Assembly (NCBI RefSeq): GCF_902806685.2
Contig: NC_048539.1
Location: 11,172,501-11,236,500 of the forward strand
Direction of reading: 5' to 3'
DNA length: 64,000 nt
Source of the DNA: Maniola hyperantus
Taxonomy: Eukaryota; Arthropoda; Insecta; Lepidoptera; Nymphalidae
Numbering within the stretch: position 1 is the first letter of the stretch; the number at the start of each line of letters is the position of its first letter. The translations under genes and the position numbers were made by a program. The notes under the pieces were generated by a model that saw only the letters and a program-made list of their open reading frames with translations, did not search any database and was not told the origin of the DNA. This document shows positions 8,936 through 19,880 of the stretch, one piece after another.

Positions 8936-9407
8936 ACAGAATTAGAGATTGCATTGTAAAGGAGATGTACCTACCTAGTGTCATAACCTCTAATTGTTAA
9001 GTCACAGACACAGATTCGACTCGTGTCTCCAATTTGTTGCACTTTCGCTTCACTACCCGCTAAGTAGGTACTGCTAAGTGTCGCAAATTGGTCTTGCTGT
9101 TACAACTTACAACACAAGGATATAAACCGAAATAAGTAGATACTATTGTACATTTCACTAACAGGTGATAATGACGCATTCATTGTGGTATCTAATATTT
9201 TGATTCAAAAGAATATTTTAAGACTTAAATGTAATGTGTAGCCTTTACCTATTAAATGCATAAAGATTATTGTGTTTCCATCCCAAGTCTCTATTTAATC
9301 CAAAAGGAGGCATTGGAACTGCTCTCCCTAGATCAAGACACACGTCAGTGTGTCAAAACCCAAGTTCTTATAAGAAAAAATTATGTTTCCCTTATACTAA
9401 CACATTA

Positions 9408-9505
9408 GGGTATGCCCCTGTGCGGGCGAGCGCGAGTGACATGCGGGTGTGCAAGGCGTCCCCCAGCCTCATACCCCGATTGCCATCCCAACCTGTCGTG
9501 GACTT
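9408..9505 (-). mobile_element. GC-rich foldback MITE (GGCAATCGGGGTATGAGGCGG family), fragment
   Basis: It has GCGGGCGAGCGCGAGTGACA and CCTCATACCCCGATTGCC, the rc of the landmarks of 41070-41229. A short CA run (9524-9540) follows. Confidence 0.6.
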
Positions 9506-9510
9506 CTGCT

Positions 9511-10460
9511 GAAGACTTCAAAGCACACACACACACACACTTTTCAGCCACACGCTTTCCAGTCTTGAAAATGCACATTTTGTCTTCACAGCAGCGAACC
9601 ATCCAAACCACACGCTTGGGACGCTTACAAGATCAAGTTTCCTACGACTTTAGACGGCTCTTCCACCTCTCGCAGGTCTTGCATGTCTTGGAGCCATGAG
9701 CGTTATTCTTTAACCTGCGACTATTTAGATGACGTACTATTGAGCCATTGAGGCTTCATGTTCTTTCCAAATGATAATTAGCAAGTTTAATGCCATCCAA
9801 AGGTTCAACGCAGTTAGTGCACATGTGTGAATGAAACAATACATGTGTACAACAAACAATGGGATATTGAACGAAGGTGAATCTGATATTACCTATGGTC
9901 TTCGTGACTTGCCTAGTTAGAGACTACCAATTACGTAAGAATGCGTCAAGACGCCTCGAGAATCATTTTTATTTTGACATCAATATAAAAAAATATATAA
10001 ACTTTACTTAAGTACTATATCTAAGTATTTCTAAAACTGGCTCTATATCTTTTGAGGTATAAATTTGGTTCACCTAATAATAGATCATTAGTCATTTTCA
10101 AGATATATAATAATATTGAATATAATAGTAGGTATGTAGGTAGGGTCATTATTAAGATATATAAATAGTATGTAGGTATATTGGCAGGTAGGTAGGACCT
10201 ACCTAATTTTGTACCCAGGAATCCGTAATAGACTCGTGTCCATTTATACAAGAAATCCTAGTGATTCTGGGCATACCTAGATAGCTTTTAATTTCCGAAA
10301 CAAATCCAATAATAAAAGATAAGTATAACCAGGCCAAAAATCTTTCTCACCAACACTGTTGCAGGACTTTATCCAACAGAAATAATTTGAGTGATTACGC
10401 TGGATGTAGCTATATCCTATATGACGCTACCTATTATGAATTACGAGTATCTATAGTAAG
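9511..10460. other. No gene seen
   Basis: AT-rich spacer with scattered TAGGTAGG tracts (10130-10200) and a short CA repeat near its left end. The minus frame 10021-10251 is low-complexity translation. Confidence 0.4.
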
Positions 10461-10464
10461 TAAA

Positions 10465-10640
10465 GAGTATTATAAAGAGGTTGTTTGTATCTCTGGAACT
10501 ACTGAACCGATTTTGAAAATTCTTTCACCATTAGAAAGCTACATTATTCCTGAGTGACATGGGCTATTTATTACAAAAAAATAGAGATATCTACGAAAAT
10601 TTTATTAAGCTACCTGTGCCAAGCTGGGGCGGGTCACTAG
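10465..10640 (-). repeat. Interspersed repeat, CGACCCGCCCCGGCTTCG family, copy
   Basis: The minus strand reads in order: GTGCCAAGCTGGGGCGGGTC (rc), the AATAATGTAGCTTTCTA landmark, AAAATCGGTTCAGTAGTTCC and CAGAGATACAAACAACC. Related copies lie at 48938, 59925 and 63095. Confidence 0.55.
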
Positions 10641-11162
10641 GAATAGATATAGGTACATGGAGAACCTATTTGTACTGTGACCTACGTATTAGTACATCCA
10701 AATTCTTTGACTGTGACAAAGTAGTTATGCCACGTTTATGACTTTGGCAGTACTCAAGTACTTTATCAAAACAAGATATTAGGTATATTACGGTTTCAAA
10801 CAAGCTAATCTCATACAAATACGCAACAATTCAACATAGACCAGTAGGTAATTGCAGCGATTAGAATCAAATATGAACGAAGCACGACAATGCACTACCG
10901 TTCACTATTTCATAACAATATAACGTCTTCGAATACGCTGTAAGTGTATTATTAAATATAATTTCTCTTAGTGAACAATAGGTAAGTACCTACATGATTT
11001 TGTTGCATTTGTAACACTTAATTGCTCATACAGTTATAGGTACTTACCTTCATTATCGGCACGCCAAGGCAAGGTGGCGCCAAGGAAGGTTAATTCACAC
11101 ACAATATGGTTGCAATTGACAAAAAAGTAAAAAATAATTTAATTTGTTACCGAATATATTAT

Positions 11163-11515
11163 GTATACAAGAATTATTATAGTTCTATAATAATATTTAT
11201 CTATACCCATGCTTTAAAACCTCTATAAAAGATTCTGAAATAGTTAGCTTATTGCCAACATTAAAACACCCAATATCTTAATAACCATTAAAGCATCCAA
11301 ACGAGTGTTATAATGTTGTACTGAATTTCATTATAACACTCCTGTGAAAAAGAGACAGTCATGACATTTATGCCAGCATGCAGTATAGCGCTGTCTCTTT
11401 TTCACAGGATTTAATGGTTATTAAGATATTGGGTGTTTTAATGTTGGCAATAAGCTAACTGTTTCAGAATCTTTTATAGAGGATTCATAATATTATGGGT
11501 GTAGATAAAGTCTTG
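11163..11515. mobile_element. Nested foldback element with ~90-bp arms
   Basis: The outer arms pair 11206-11297 with 11405-11500 (GATTCTGAAATAGTTAGC, GCCAACATTAAAACACCC and their complements), nearly perfectly. The arms extend outwards through TATACAAG and TTATCTATACCCAT, with a 20-bp AT palindrome inserted on the left. Inside lie two further inverted pairs: GTGTTATAATG with CATTATAACAC, and CCTGTGAAAAAGAGACAG with CTGTCTCTTTTTCACAGG. Confidence 0.75.
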
Positions 11516-11516
11516 T

Positions 11517-11610
11517 ATGCAACTGTTGATAATAAGGTATTAAAACACTCAAGTCATACTATCAACCAACTTTCGTGTTTTAATGCCCCTCTTTATACAA
11601 CAGTTGCATA
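11517..11610. repeat. Hairpin adjoining the nested foldback
   Basis: ATGCAACTGTTGATAATAAG and TATTAAAACAC at the left pair imperfectly with GTGTTTTAATGCC and CTTTATACAACAGTTGC at the right. Confidence 0.65.
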
Positions 11611-11969
11611 AATAACTATTTTGGAGCCGGTGCCAATTAGCTGCACGAACCGTCTATCTACTCTTCATATTGTTTTGTGACTCCAAATCGGCAACTCTTA
11701 ACTTTCTAAGGATCATTAACGCAACTAAGGATGGAACTAGAAGCTTACCACATGTAGACTCCGGAGTTTCGAAGGATTACAGGTAAGTTCTTTTGCTCCG
11801 TGATCAGACACCCGCCTCCTACTCAAGAGATCGATATTTACCTATATCCCGGCCTGTCGGCACCTCTCGGTCTATGGCCTAACTAAACCTTTCTCATTCT
11901 GAGAAGATCTCTTGAATCCGTTTGATGTTGTTTGTCCACCTAGTCCACCTAGAGATAAGTAATTACTGA

Positions 11970-12165
11970 CCTATTTAGCGACTTCGACCGCGTGGACTAC
12001 AGAAATTTCAAACCTCTACTTTACCTCTTTAGGGGTTAAATTTTCAAAAATTCTTTCCGATGTCTACGTCAATTATGACGGCCTGCGTGCTAGATTTCAG
12101 CCCGATCCGTCCAATAGCTTGAGCTTGTGTTGATAGATCAGTCAGTCAGCTTTTCCTTTTTTTTC
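11970..12165 (+). repeat. Interspersed repeat, GCGACTT family, AATTTCAAACC subtype
   Basis: It has GCGACTTCGACCGCGTGGAC, AGAAATTTCAAACCTC, CCGATCCGTCCAATAGCTTG and a (CAGT)n tail. Confidence 0.6.
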
Positions 12166-12194
12166 AGAATACTTAGTGGAGTGTCTGCACTCTG

Positions 12195-12268
12195 CCAAAA
12201 TGCCAAAATGGCGACCTCGCACCGGGAACAGCATCCCGGTCCGTGCGAGGTCACCATTCTGGCACCTT
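12195..12268. repeat. Short hairpin with 25-bp arms
   Basis: AAATGGCGACCTCGCACCGG pairs with CCGGTCCGTGCGAGGTCACC around a short loop. The arm resembles the coding end of the RTE fragment at 13490 (GGCAACCTCGCACCG), so it may be an inverted duplication of that. Confidence 0.5.
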
Positions 12269-12714
12269 AATTTTTAAAAAATTCTAAACATAGGTAGGTG
12301 TTAGATTAAAATCAGGAGAGACAAAAAGCTAATTTCGTTTTCATTAATTGAAACTTCCAACACTAAAAAAGTGCTTTTACCGTTTCACCGTCTGATCCAG
12401 TTACATGTGTACTCAATAGTGGGTAACAAATTATTGAGATCTGCGTGGTCACATTATTCGTCTCCCAATTTTTTTCGTGGTCTGTCCCCGTTTAGTTCGT
12501 TGCCTCCGGCGTCTAACTGGACAGTTTTTTGCTCACAGAGAAGACCTCAATAGGTAGTCTCGGTGTTAGGGATGTTACTGAGCTTTGATTCCGATTACGA
12601 AATAGACGAATCGACATTTTTTTACAAATCGTCTTATAATTTTCGTCTATTAAATTAGTTTTAAATCATGACTAATTTCAAAAAACGAGATATTGATAAT
12701 CTTGATGAACCAAG

Positions 12715-13243
12715 AGCAAAAAACCTGCCAAGTGCGAATCAGACTCGCGCACTGAGGGTTCCGTAGTACAATCATATTTTATCGATATTTTGCAACGATA
12801 AATCAAAGTTGGTGGAAGTTTGCATGGTAATGTAGGTACATAATATTTTTTTTTATAGTTATATCACTCTCTCATTTTAGATATATGGGGGGGCACACAC
12901 ACACATTTTACCCCTGTCTGTACAAGTGTCTCTCGCGCAAACTATTTAGTTTAGAAAAAAATTATATTAGAAAGCTCAATATCATTTTTGAAGACCTATC
13001 CATAGATACACCACACATATGGGTTTGATGAAAAAAAAATTATTGAGTTTCAGGTCTAAGGGGAACCCTAAAATTTAATGTTTTTTTTTCTATTTTTGTG
13101 TAAAAATCTTAATGCGGTTCACAGAATAGTTTAGTTATAGTTTCGGAAAAAGTGGCTGTGACATACACGCAGACAGACAGACAGACAGACATGACGAATC
13201 TATAAGGGTTCCGTTTTCTGCCATTCCGCTACGGAACCCTAAC
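12715..13243 (-). repeat. Interspersed repeat, GGGTTCCGTA...GGCCGGTTTTT family, divergent subtype
   Basis: Left end AAAAACCTGCCAAGTGCGAA, then CTGAGGGTTCCGTAG. The right end has (CAGA)n and AAGGGTTCCGTTTTCTG...GGAACCCT. The middle differs from the other copies. Confidence 0.65.
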
Positions 13244-13489
13244 AAGGATGCAGATTCTCTAAATTTAGTTTAGCGAAAAACAACAAAATCAGCGCCAGTA
13301 ATAAATTCTAATCTATTTTAATTCGTAAGTCGGAACTCGTAACATCTCTAGCCTATCTTATGGCGAGTGCGGCGCTTCAAAATTTTTCCGCATCAAGGTG
13401 TAGGTGATGTTAATGACGTTTTTTGCGGTAATACCTACAAAATTAGCTTTGGTCTATTAACTCTACACACACACTTTGATAATAACAGC

Positions 13490-13733
13490 GAGGCACATAG
13501 TTCAGAAAACCGATAGACGTTGGGGTCTCAAATGGGTGCTGAAATGGCAACCTCGCACCGAAAGACGCAGCGTGGGAAGACCCCCCCACTAGGTGGACGG
13601 ACGACATCAAACGAGTCCCAGGGAGCCGCTGGATTCAGGCGCGGTGCAAGGCCGTGGCGTGTAGAAGTCCGTACAAGAGGCCTACGTCTAGCCGTGGACG
13701 TCTATCGGTTGTTGATGATGATGATGATGGTAG
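13490..13733 (+). mobile_element. RTE-type non-LTR retrotransposon 3' end, decayed, with GAT tail
   Basis: In shifted frames the DNA still encodes the C-terminal region of RTE-like reverse transcriptase proteins: PPTRWTDDIKRVPGSRWIQA, preceded by a degraded WGLK...W segment. It ends in (GAT)n at about 13714-13730. The clean frame 13520-13885 is the wrong frame for this protein. At least one frameshift is present. Confidence 0.7.
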
Positions 13734-13962
13734 TGACATTAGCGAGGAAGCCACTGAGGACCTTCGATCAAAACACCTTGGCTGATCAAATAACGCCTTG
13801 GAACAACGTATTGCCTGAGCAAAGTATGTGGATCGCATTTCATGAGCACACATTCCGCGCAAACATGCGTGAATTGATAATATGATACTCAATATTATCA
13901 TCATAATAATATAAGGATGGTATAAAGGATCAAGTGACATCGTTGTGACTAGATGCGCAGGC

Positions 13963-14070
13963 CATAGTTTTTTTTTTTTGAATAAGTAGTTTTAAATTGT
14001 ATTAATAAACCGGGACCTCCCACTTGTAAGACCACAGCGCTCACAACTGCGCCAGGGCGGTCGTCAATTT
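13963..14070 (-). mobile_element. tRNA-like SINE head, second type
   Basis: On the minus strand CCTGGCGCAGTTGTGAGCGC resembles an A box and GGGAGGTCCCGGTTT a B box, followed by a T-rich tail at the far end (13970-13980). Unrelated in body to the other SINE family. Confidence 0.5.
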
Positions 14071-14167
14071 TCTACAGCGAAATTCTGATTCTTCTGAAGA
14101 GCCGGAAACACTCACCAGTTGCTCACATTGATATCTTTAACATAGAGCTCTCAAATCTCATATTATT

Positions 14168-14375
14168 TACTAGCTTATGCCCGTGACTTCGTCCGCGTGG
14201 GCTACACAAATTTGGAACTCATATTTTACCCTTAGGGGTCGAATTTTCAAAAATCCTTTCGTAGCGAATGTCACAATAGCTATCTGCATGCCTTTCAGCC
14301 AGATCCGTCCAGTAGTTTGAGCTGTGCGTTGATAGACCAGTTAGTCAGTCAATCTTTTTATATATTTAGATTTAG
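14168..14375 (+). repeat. Interspersed repeat, GCGACTT family, intact AATTTCAAACC subtype
   Basis: Starts ACTAGCTTATGCCCGTGACT, passes TTTTACCCTTAGGGGTCG and ends TTGAGCTGTGCGTTGATAGA plus CAGT units. It serves as the uninterrupted reference for 48535-48935. Confidence 0.65.
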
Positions 14376-14849
14376 ATTAGTTTACTTAGGTACCTACCTT
14401 GTTTTAATTTTTTTTAATATCTCGATTAGACTCAGATAGATACTTAGATAGATATATTATAGTGTGTAATTGACTAAAGTAACCGCCAAAGTAGTGCATT
14501 CACCTGACTAAATTATCTATAGGTAGGTACTTACTCAGAAGTCAAAATTCAGATTGTAATTTACCGGTCATCAGGGAAAACCGCTCGAAATTCATTGTGA
14601 AGGCTTATTATTATGTACTGTTTTTATACTAAGAAAAAGGCAAAGTCATTTGTGATTAAGTACTGTCTTGTGCCTATATTATTTTACGAGTAGGTATCTT
14701 ATCCGTCAATTTATGCTAACCGTTTCTGCGAATTCAACAGGCTTAGAAGAGTTATTTTTTAAAATTTTGTCTGTATGTCTGTCCGCACATCAGAGGTAGT
14801 GAACGGGAGAGACGGACGCCAAAATCTTCTCTAAACTTCCAAAGTCGAT

Positions 14850-14950
14850 CATTCGTAGCCATTCCAAGGCATTCCGAAATCAGAACCAGTGGTAGATGCA
14901 TTTTATTTGTAAAAATTTTATTTAATAAAAAATATTTTTATTTATTTATT
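14850..14950 (+). mobile_element. Non-LTR retrotransposon 3' end fragment
   Basis: GGCATTCCGAAATCAGAACC and AGTGGTAGATGCATTTTATT match the 3' region also seen at 27010, 33330 and 43060. Confidence 0.5.
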
Positions 14951-15170
14951 ACTCGGTCAACGTTGTTAACAACCTCCACTAAGAAAAGAAGGCATTTTCA
15001 AAAATGACACCCGAGCGAAGCCGGGACAGGTCAGCTAGTAAAAAATATGATGTCCTACATGATAATTATTTGGTTACCCTTTACTCAAAACTTTTAAATT
15101 GGTTTTTACGCTCCGGTGATGCCTCATTCTGCATGCTGTAAGCTGTTGTGCATCGGGCTTCCAATACCGA

Positions 15171-15340
15171 GATACCGGTATTAGTTAATACCTACCGTGA
15201 TACCGGTATTAGTTAATACCTACCTACCGTGATACCGGTATTAGTTAATACCTACCGTGATACCGGTATTAGTTAATACCTACCGTGATACCGGTATTAG
15301 TTAATACCTACCGTGATACCGGTATTGGCGATAGTAGGTA
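15171..15340. repeat. Six-copy 28-bp tandem repeat with palindromic core
   Basis: Units begin GATACCGGTATTAGTTAATA at 15171, 15199, 15231, 15259, 15287 and 15315. One spacing is 32 bp because of an added CCTA. Each unit holds the palindromes ATACCGGTAT and ATTAGTTAAT. Confidence 0.9.
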
Positions 15341-15365
15341 GGTACAAACTAACAGTGACAGATCC

Positions 15366-15858
15366 TCATTCTATCACTACCCTTATTATAAATGCGAAAG
15401 TGTGTTTGTTTGTTGGTTTGTCCTTCAATCACGTCGCAACGGTGCAACGAATAATTGCCTGTCTGTCTATCTGTCTGTCTGTCGGTTTGTCAAGAAACCT
15501 ACAGGAAACTTCCAGTTGACCTAGAATCATGAAATTTGGCAGGTAGGTAGGTCTTATAGTAGACATTCGGGGAAAAATCTGAAAACCGTGAATTTATGGT
15601 TACATCACACACAAAAAAATATTAAATTGTGGTCATGAACTAATAATTAGTATTTTCAATGTTCGAAGTAAGATTACTAATTATCAAGTGAGGTATCATA
15701 TGAAAGGTCTTCACCTGTGCATTCTAAAACATATTTTTATTTATTTTTATGCATCATAGTTTTTGAATTATCGTGCAAAATGTCGAAAAAATACGACTGT
15801 AGTACGGAACCCTCGTTGCGCGAGCCTGACTCGCATTTGGCCGGTTTTTGTCTAGGTA
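15366..15858 (+). repeat. Chimeric repeat: GCGACTT-family head joined to GGGTTCCGTA-family body
   Basis: The head (15376-15450) is the rc tail of the GCGACTT family (ATAAATGCGAAAGTGTGTTT, CAATCACGTCGCAACGGTGC). After a (GTCT)n run at about 15455-15485 it becomes the body of the GGGTTCCGTA family (TCAAGAAACCTACAGG, ATCATGAAATTTGGCAGG) and ends TTTGGCCGGTTTTTGT. The join is at the microsatellite both families carry. Confidence 0.7.
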
Positions 15859-16669
15859 AGTAAGTAGTTACTTACAGCTAGTGCCGATTTTGAGAAGCAT
15901 GTACAAAGTAGGAAACGCTTTCTACAATATTAGAGAAAAAAATATTTTAATGATTATGCAGTGCTTTTATGCATGTTTGGAGGCCACGCCACAGCTTTCA
16001 GCATCCACCAATCATTTTTTTTTTAAATACTACCCATTATTAAAATTAAAACATGACGCAACACCTTACCACGAATATCGGAGTCAGGAATCGTGACATG
16101 GAAGCATGGAAGGCCTAGGTGCCGTCACGCAATGCGTGCTATCAAACATAGTACGTGGATCATGGATGATCTCACGTTTCTTACGAATGTATATTTTTTC
16201 CGCAAAATAATAATAATGAGTCGGGTACTTGTTATATAGTGTGTAGAGTGTGTAAAACCTGTAGACTTTTGACCGTCCTAGACACATTATTGCTTGGTCA
16301 AAAGATGAAACGTGGAAGTCATTTCTTCCTTATATTTTTTGGGTACCATGGTTGGGTTTCTTATTTAGATAAAATATCGTTTCATGCAAGAAATATTAAA
16401 AACAAACAAATAACAGTAAGTACCTACCTATTTACTAATACCTACTTAGGTAGATTAGTAGATACAATGTCAAAATTGAAGGAAGTTGAGGACTTTACAT
16501 AAATCTTTTTGTAAAGATTTTTTATCAAGTAAAACTTCCATGGTTTGATGACTAAGACGGCCATTGCAATTTACAATAATGGCCTCATCACGGGTTTTAG
16601 CGTAATCGTTTTATGCTAGCATACGAGTAAACAGCGGATAAGCTGGCCAAGATGATGTCAGTAGGTAGA

Positions 16670-16812
16670 TATAATCCGCGACAGGTCGAGATGTGAGGCG
16701 ATCAGGCGAGGCAATCGGGGTATGAGGCGGGGGGGGGGGGGATGCTCTGCACACCCGCACGTCACCCCCGCTCGTCCGCACCGGGTTAGCGCGGGGGCTG
16801 TGCGTGTGTGTG
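16670..16812 (+). mobile_element. GC-rich foldback MITE, degraded copy
   Basis: GCGACAGGTCGAGATG, GGCAATCGGGGTATGAGGCG, a run of G, then CACCCGCACGTCACCCC. The right arm is lost in a GTGTGTGTG tract. Confidence 0.65.
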
Positions 16813-17324
16813 AAAATGAAATTTTTTTTTGAAATAATAATAAATCGTTGGTAATTAGGTATGTAATTAGAGACAAAATAACTTAAAGTAAATACAGATA
16901 TAAAAATAATAATCAACCCTACCTTATTATTATTAACGCAGATTATAGTAAATCCATGTAACTACGTAGGTACCTACTTAGGATCCTACTTACCAAATTT
17001 ATTTTTATTGAAGACCGTTTACTTTCACGATAATATTATATATGCCAGATATTTTGTTACACAATGAAACAGCAACAAACCACACAACATATTGTATTGC
17101 AAGAACAACTTTAATCCGGAGATCTAAACTGATTTGGTAGAACTGTACATGCCTAAGTAAAAGTAAAACGTTTTAAAACAGGCATGTACTTAAACGTTAA
17201 CTGATATCAAAGGATAAATTGACTGATTGACATAACATCAATGTCAGTACCTACTACCTACGTACTTGACGCACGCAAAGCCGCGCCGCGCTTGGGTCCA
17301 GAACTCAGGCTTTTTTGACTCAAA

Positions 17325-17758
17325 CAATCGGGCAAGTGCGAGTCAGACTCGCGTACTGAGGGTTCCGTACTACAATCGTATTTTATCGACATTTTGCACG
17401 ATAAATCAAAAACTAATAAGCCGAAAAAATCAATAAAAATCTGATTTGGAATGTAGGTACAAGTAAATCCCTTTCATATGATATCCCACTAGGCATAGTA
17501 ATCTTACTTTGAAAGTTAAAAATACCTAGCAATATTTATTCATAAACACATTTTAATTTTTTTCTTGTGATGTAACCACAAATTCACGGTGTTAAATTTT
17601 TCCCCTCATGTCTGCTATAAGACCTACCTTCCTGCCAAATTTCATGATTCTAGGTCAACGGGAAGTATCCCGTAGGTTTCTTGACAGAGAGACAGACAGA
17701 CAGACAACAAAGTGATCCTATAAGGGTTCCGTTTTTCCTTTTGAGGTACGGAACCCTA
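17325..17758 (-). repeat. Interspersed repeat, GGGTTCCGTA...GGCCGG family
   Basis: Starts CGGGCAAGTGCGAGTCAGAC, includes CATATGATATCCCACTAGG and CAAATTTCATGATTCTAGG, then (CAGA)n and TAAGGGTTCCGTTTTTCC...GGAACCCT. Confidence 0.7.
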
Positions 17759-18949
17759 AAAGTAACTAGATATATTTTTATAGATAGACAGGAATCTTAA
17801 TTTACACATTAGATCTTACTTGTTTTAAAAAGTAAAAGAAAAACGAATTGAATAGCTAATGGTTATGATAACCTTTAATGCCAAAATACACATAACTAAA
17901 TGTGCTTATCCTGTAACCAGATATGTTATGTCTCAGGTGACTCTAATAGCACTGAGCCACTTAGTACTAAGAATAGTTAAGGATAGTTTACACCTAGCAT
18001 AATACCAATACGCTTGACCGACCAAACCAGTCGCACCCACCTATCTGCTCTAGGGTTTAGATGAGTTTCCCAGATGAGTTTTGGAGAATTTATCTTTTAA
18101 ACATAGTAAAAGACTGACTGACTGATCTGTGACGCGCATACCGCTGGGGACAGAAACTAATGAAAAGGTTTTTAGAAATAGGATTAAATAAGAGATAAAA
18201 GTTTGTATGAAAGTCCGACATTTTTCAAGTTATATCCATCAATTGGTATTTAGGCGAAAAATTAAAAATTAAGCAATAAGTACCTAAGTAAATGTTTCAA
18301 GATTTTGGGAAATTAAGTACATCACGTTCGCCACGAAATTCTGCAATTTAGTCACTTATGACGTCACCACATGAAGCACTTTACTGCAATACCCAGCAAT
18401 AGGTACCTGAAAATTTCAGCAATGTTATGCGAAATAATTGCTCCAGATTGCTCTACTTATTGCTCTAGATCGATCCATACGTGTTGCCGACCAACTATTG
18501 TTTCAAAAATTTCCCATGTAAGTGCACCATTACAGCTATATATAATGAGTGATAGCAATATAAGTTATGTTCTTTCATATTGTATAGTTAGGTATGTACA
18601 CCTATTAAAGAAGCGGAACCTATGAATAAAGTTGTGTTGATGCTCACGACGCACGATATTGTAATTATATTAGTTTTTATACTACTACTGGTAGTTACCT
18701 ACAATAATTTTATTATAGTGTTTAAACTGCACAAAAAGAAGAGTTAAATCAAAATTAAGTAATATCCTTGAAAGGCCAAAATAATAAAGCCGGTTCTTGT
18801 AGGTACAGATGAGAGCCCTAGACCTTTCTGATTTGCTAGAAATACCTATATAAGTACAGATTGCCCAATTTTATTACCTGCCTTCTTAGTACTTATTTTT
18901 TGAAAAAAAAAACACTTTTGAGAAAAGCAATTTCTTTTGTATTTGCAAT

Positions 18950-19146
18950 TGTCTATCTGTCTGTCTGTCTGCTAGCCTTTCACGGCCCACCCAATCCATT
19001 CAACCGATTTTGACATTTAGTACAAAGATAGAATGCATCCCGGGGAAGGACATAAGGCTCCTTTTATCCCGAAAAATCAAAGAATTCCCACGGGATTTTT
19101 AAAACCCTTATTCCACGCGGACGACGTCATGGGCGTCATCTAGTTT
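18950..19146 (-). repeat. Interspersed repeat, GCGACTT family
   Basis: The rc reads TGACGCCCATGACGTCGTCC, CGTGGAATAAG, ATCCCGTGGGAATTC, CCCGGGATGCATTC and ends in (CAGA)n. Confidence 0.65.
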
Positions 19147-19422
19147 TAAATAATAATTATATGATGACTTGATGAGTGTCGCCTGTCTATGAAAGCAGAG
19201 CAGTATTATTTCATATCGTTTGTGAAATGAAATTAATTAAACTTCGAAAGTTTAACTATGCAAAGTCAAAGTAGGTACTGTTGTACTCTTTTTGATAGTC
19301 ACAGTTGTTGGATTTGTAGGATGGTATAATGATAATTAATTATAGAAACAACGCCAGCACGTGCCAGAACGTTATTTTATAAAAGCTCAAAGTTTCTTTG
19401 CGTACCTACTATCCCTAACACA

Positions 19423-19566
19423 CAGTGGCGTGCACAGGGTTTGAAGCCAGGGTAGGCATTAGTTAGGTAGGAACCTGTTTACTGGCAGGTCATAATGAAA
19501 AATATGCATTGAGCTTACAACTGGGGTAAGCAGTGCATTTATGCCTCTATGACCTGCACGCTACTG
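19423..19566 (+). mobile_element. 144-bp hAT-type MITE with 8-bp target duplication
   Basis: It begins CAGTGGCGTGCACAGG and ends ATGACCTGCACGCTACTG, inverted to each other. It is flanked by CTAACACA at 19415-19422 and 19567-19574. Eight-base duplications and CAGTG termini fit the hAT superfamily. A second copy in the opposite orientation is at 63637-63781. No coding capacity. Confidence 0.85.
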
Positions 19567-19633
19567 CTAACACAGGAAGGAACGATCAGCAACTATGAAG
19601 TTTAGATCATGGTGGCTTTGGGAGATAGAAAAG

Positions 19634-19876
19634 CCACCATGATCCAAACTTCATAGTCGCTGATCGTTCCTCACTGTATTGGGATAATATAATTATATAG
19701 TTACTAAAGATGTTCCACCATGATCCAAACTTCATAGTCGCTGATCGTTCCTCCCTGTATTGGGATAATATAATTATATAGTTACTAAAGATGTTCCACC
19801 ATGATCCAAACTTCATAGTCGCTGATCGTTCCTCCCTGTATTGGGATAATATAATTATATAGTTACTAAAGATGTT
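19634..19876. repeat. Three-copy 81-bp tandem repeat
   Basis: Units begin CCACCATGATCCAAACTTCA at 19634, 19715 and 19796, almost identical by eye. An inverted partial copy lies at 19576-19616, so units 0 and 1 form a hairpin around GGGAGATAGAAAAG. Confidence 0.9.
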
Positions 19877-19880
19877 ATGT

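Larger units (their letters stand above)
19352..19880 (+). mobile_element. GCCAGCGCGTGCCAGAC foldback MITE, rearranged, with a nested hAT MITE
   Basis: The left end CGCCAGCACGTGCCAGAACG plus TTATTTTATAAAAGCTC matches the left arms at 27212 and 35343. The body is interrupted at 19423-19566 and resumes GGAAGGAACGATCAGC, as in the uninterrupted relative at 35415. Its inner part was then inverted and amplified (19576-19876). No right arm remains. Confidence 0.65.

Noticed and set aside
13520..13885. 121-codon plus-strand frame
   Set aside because: Out of frame with the RTE-like C-terminal peptide it overlaps; retroelement relic plus GAT tail.
15171..15340. CRISPR-like array (28-bp regular repeat)
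   Set aside because: Direct tandem units without spacers in an animal genome; a minisatellite.
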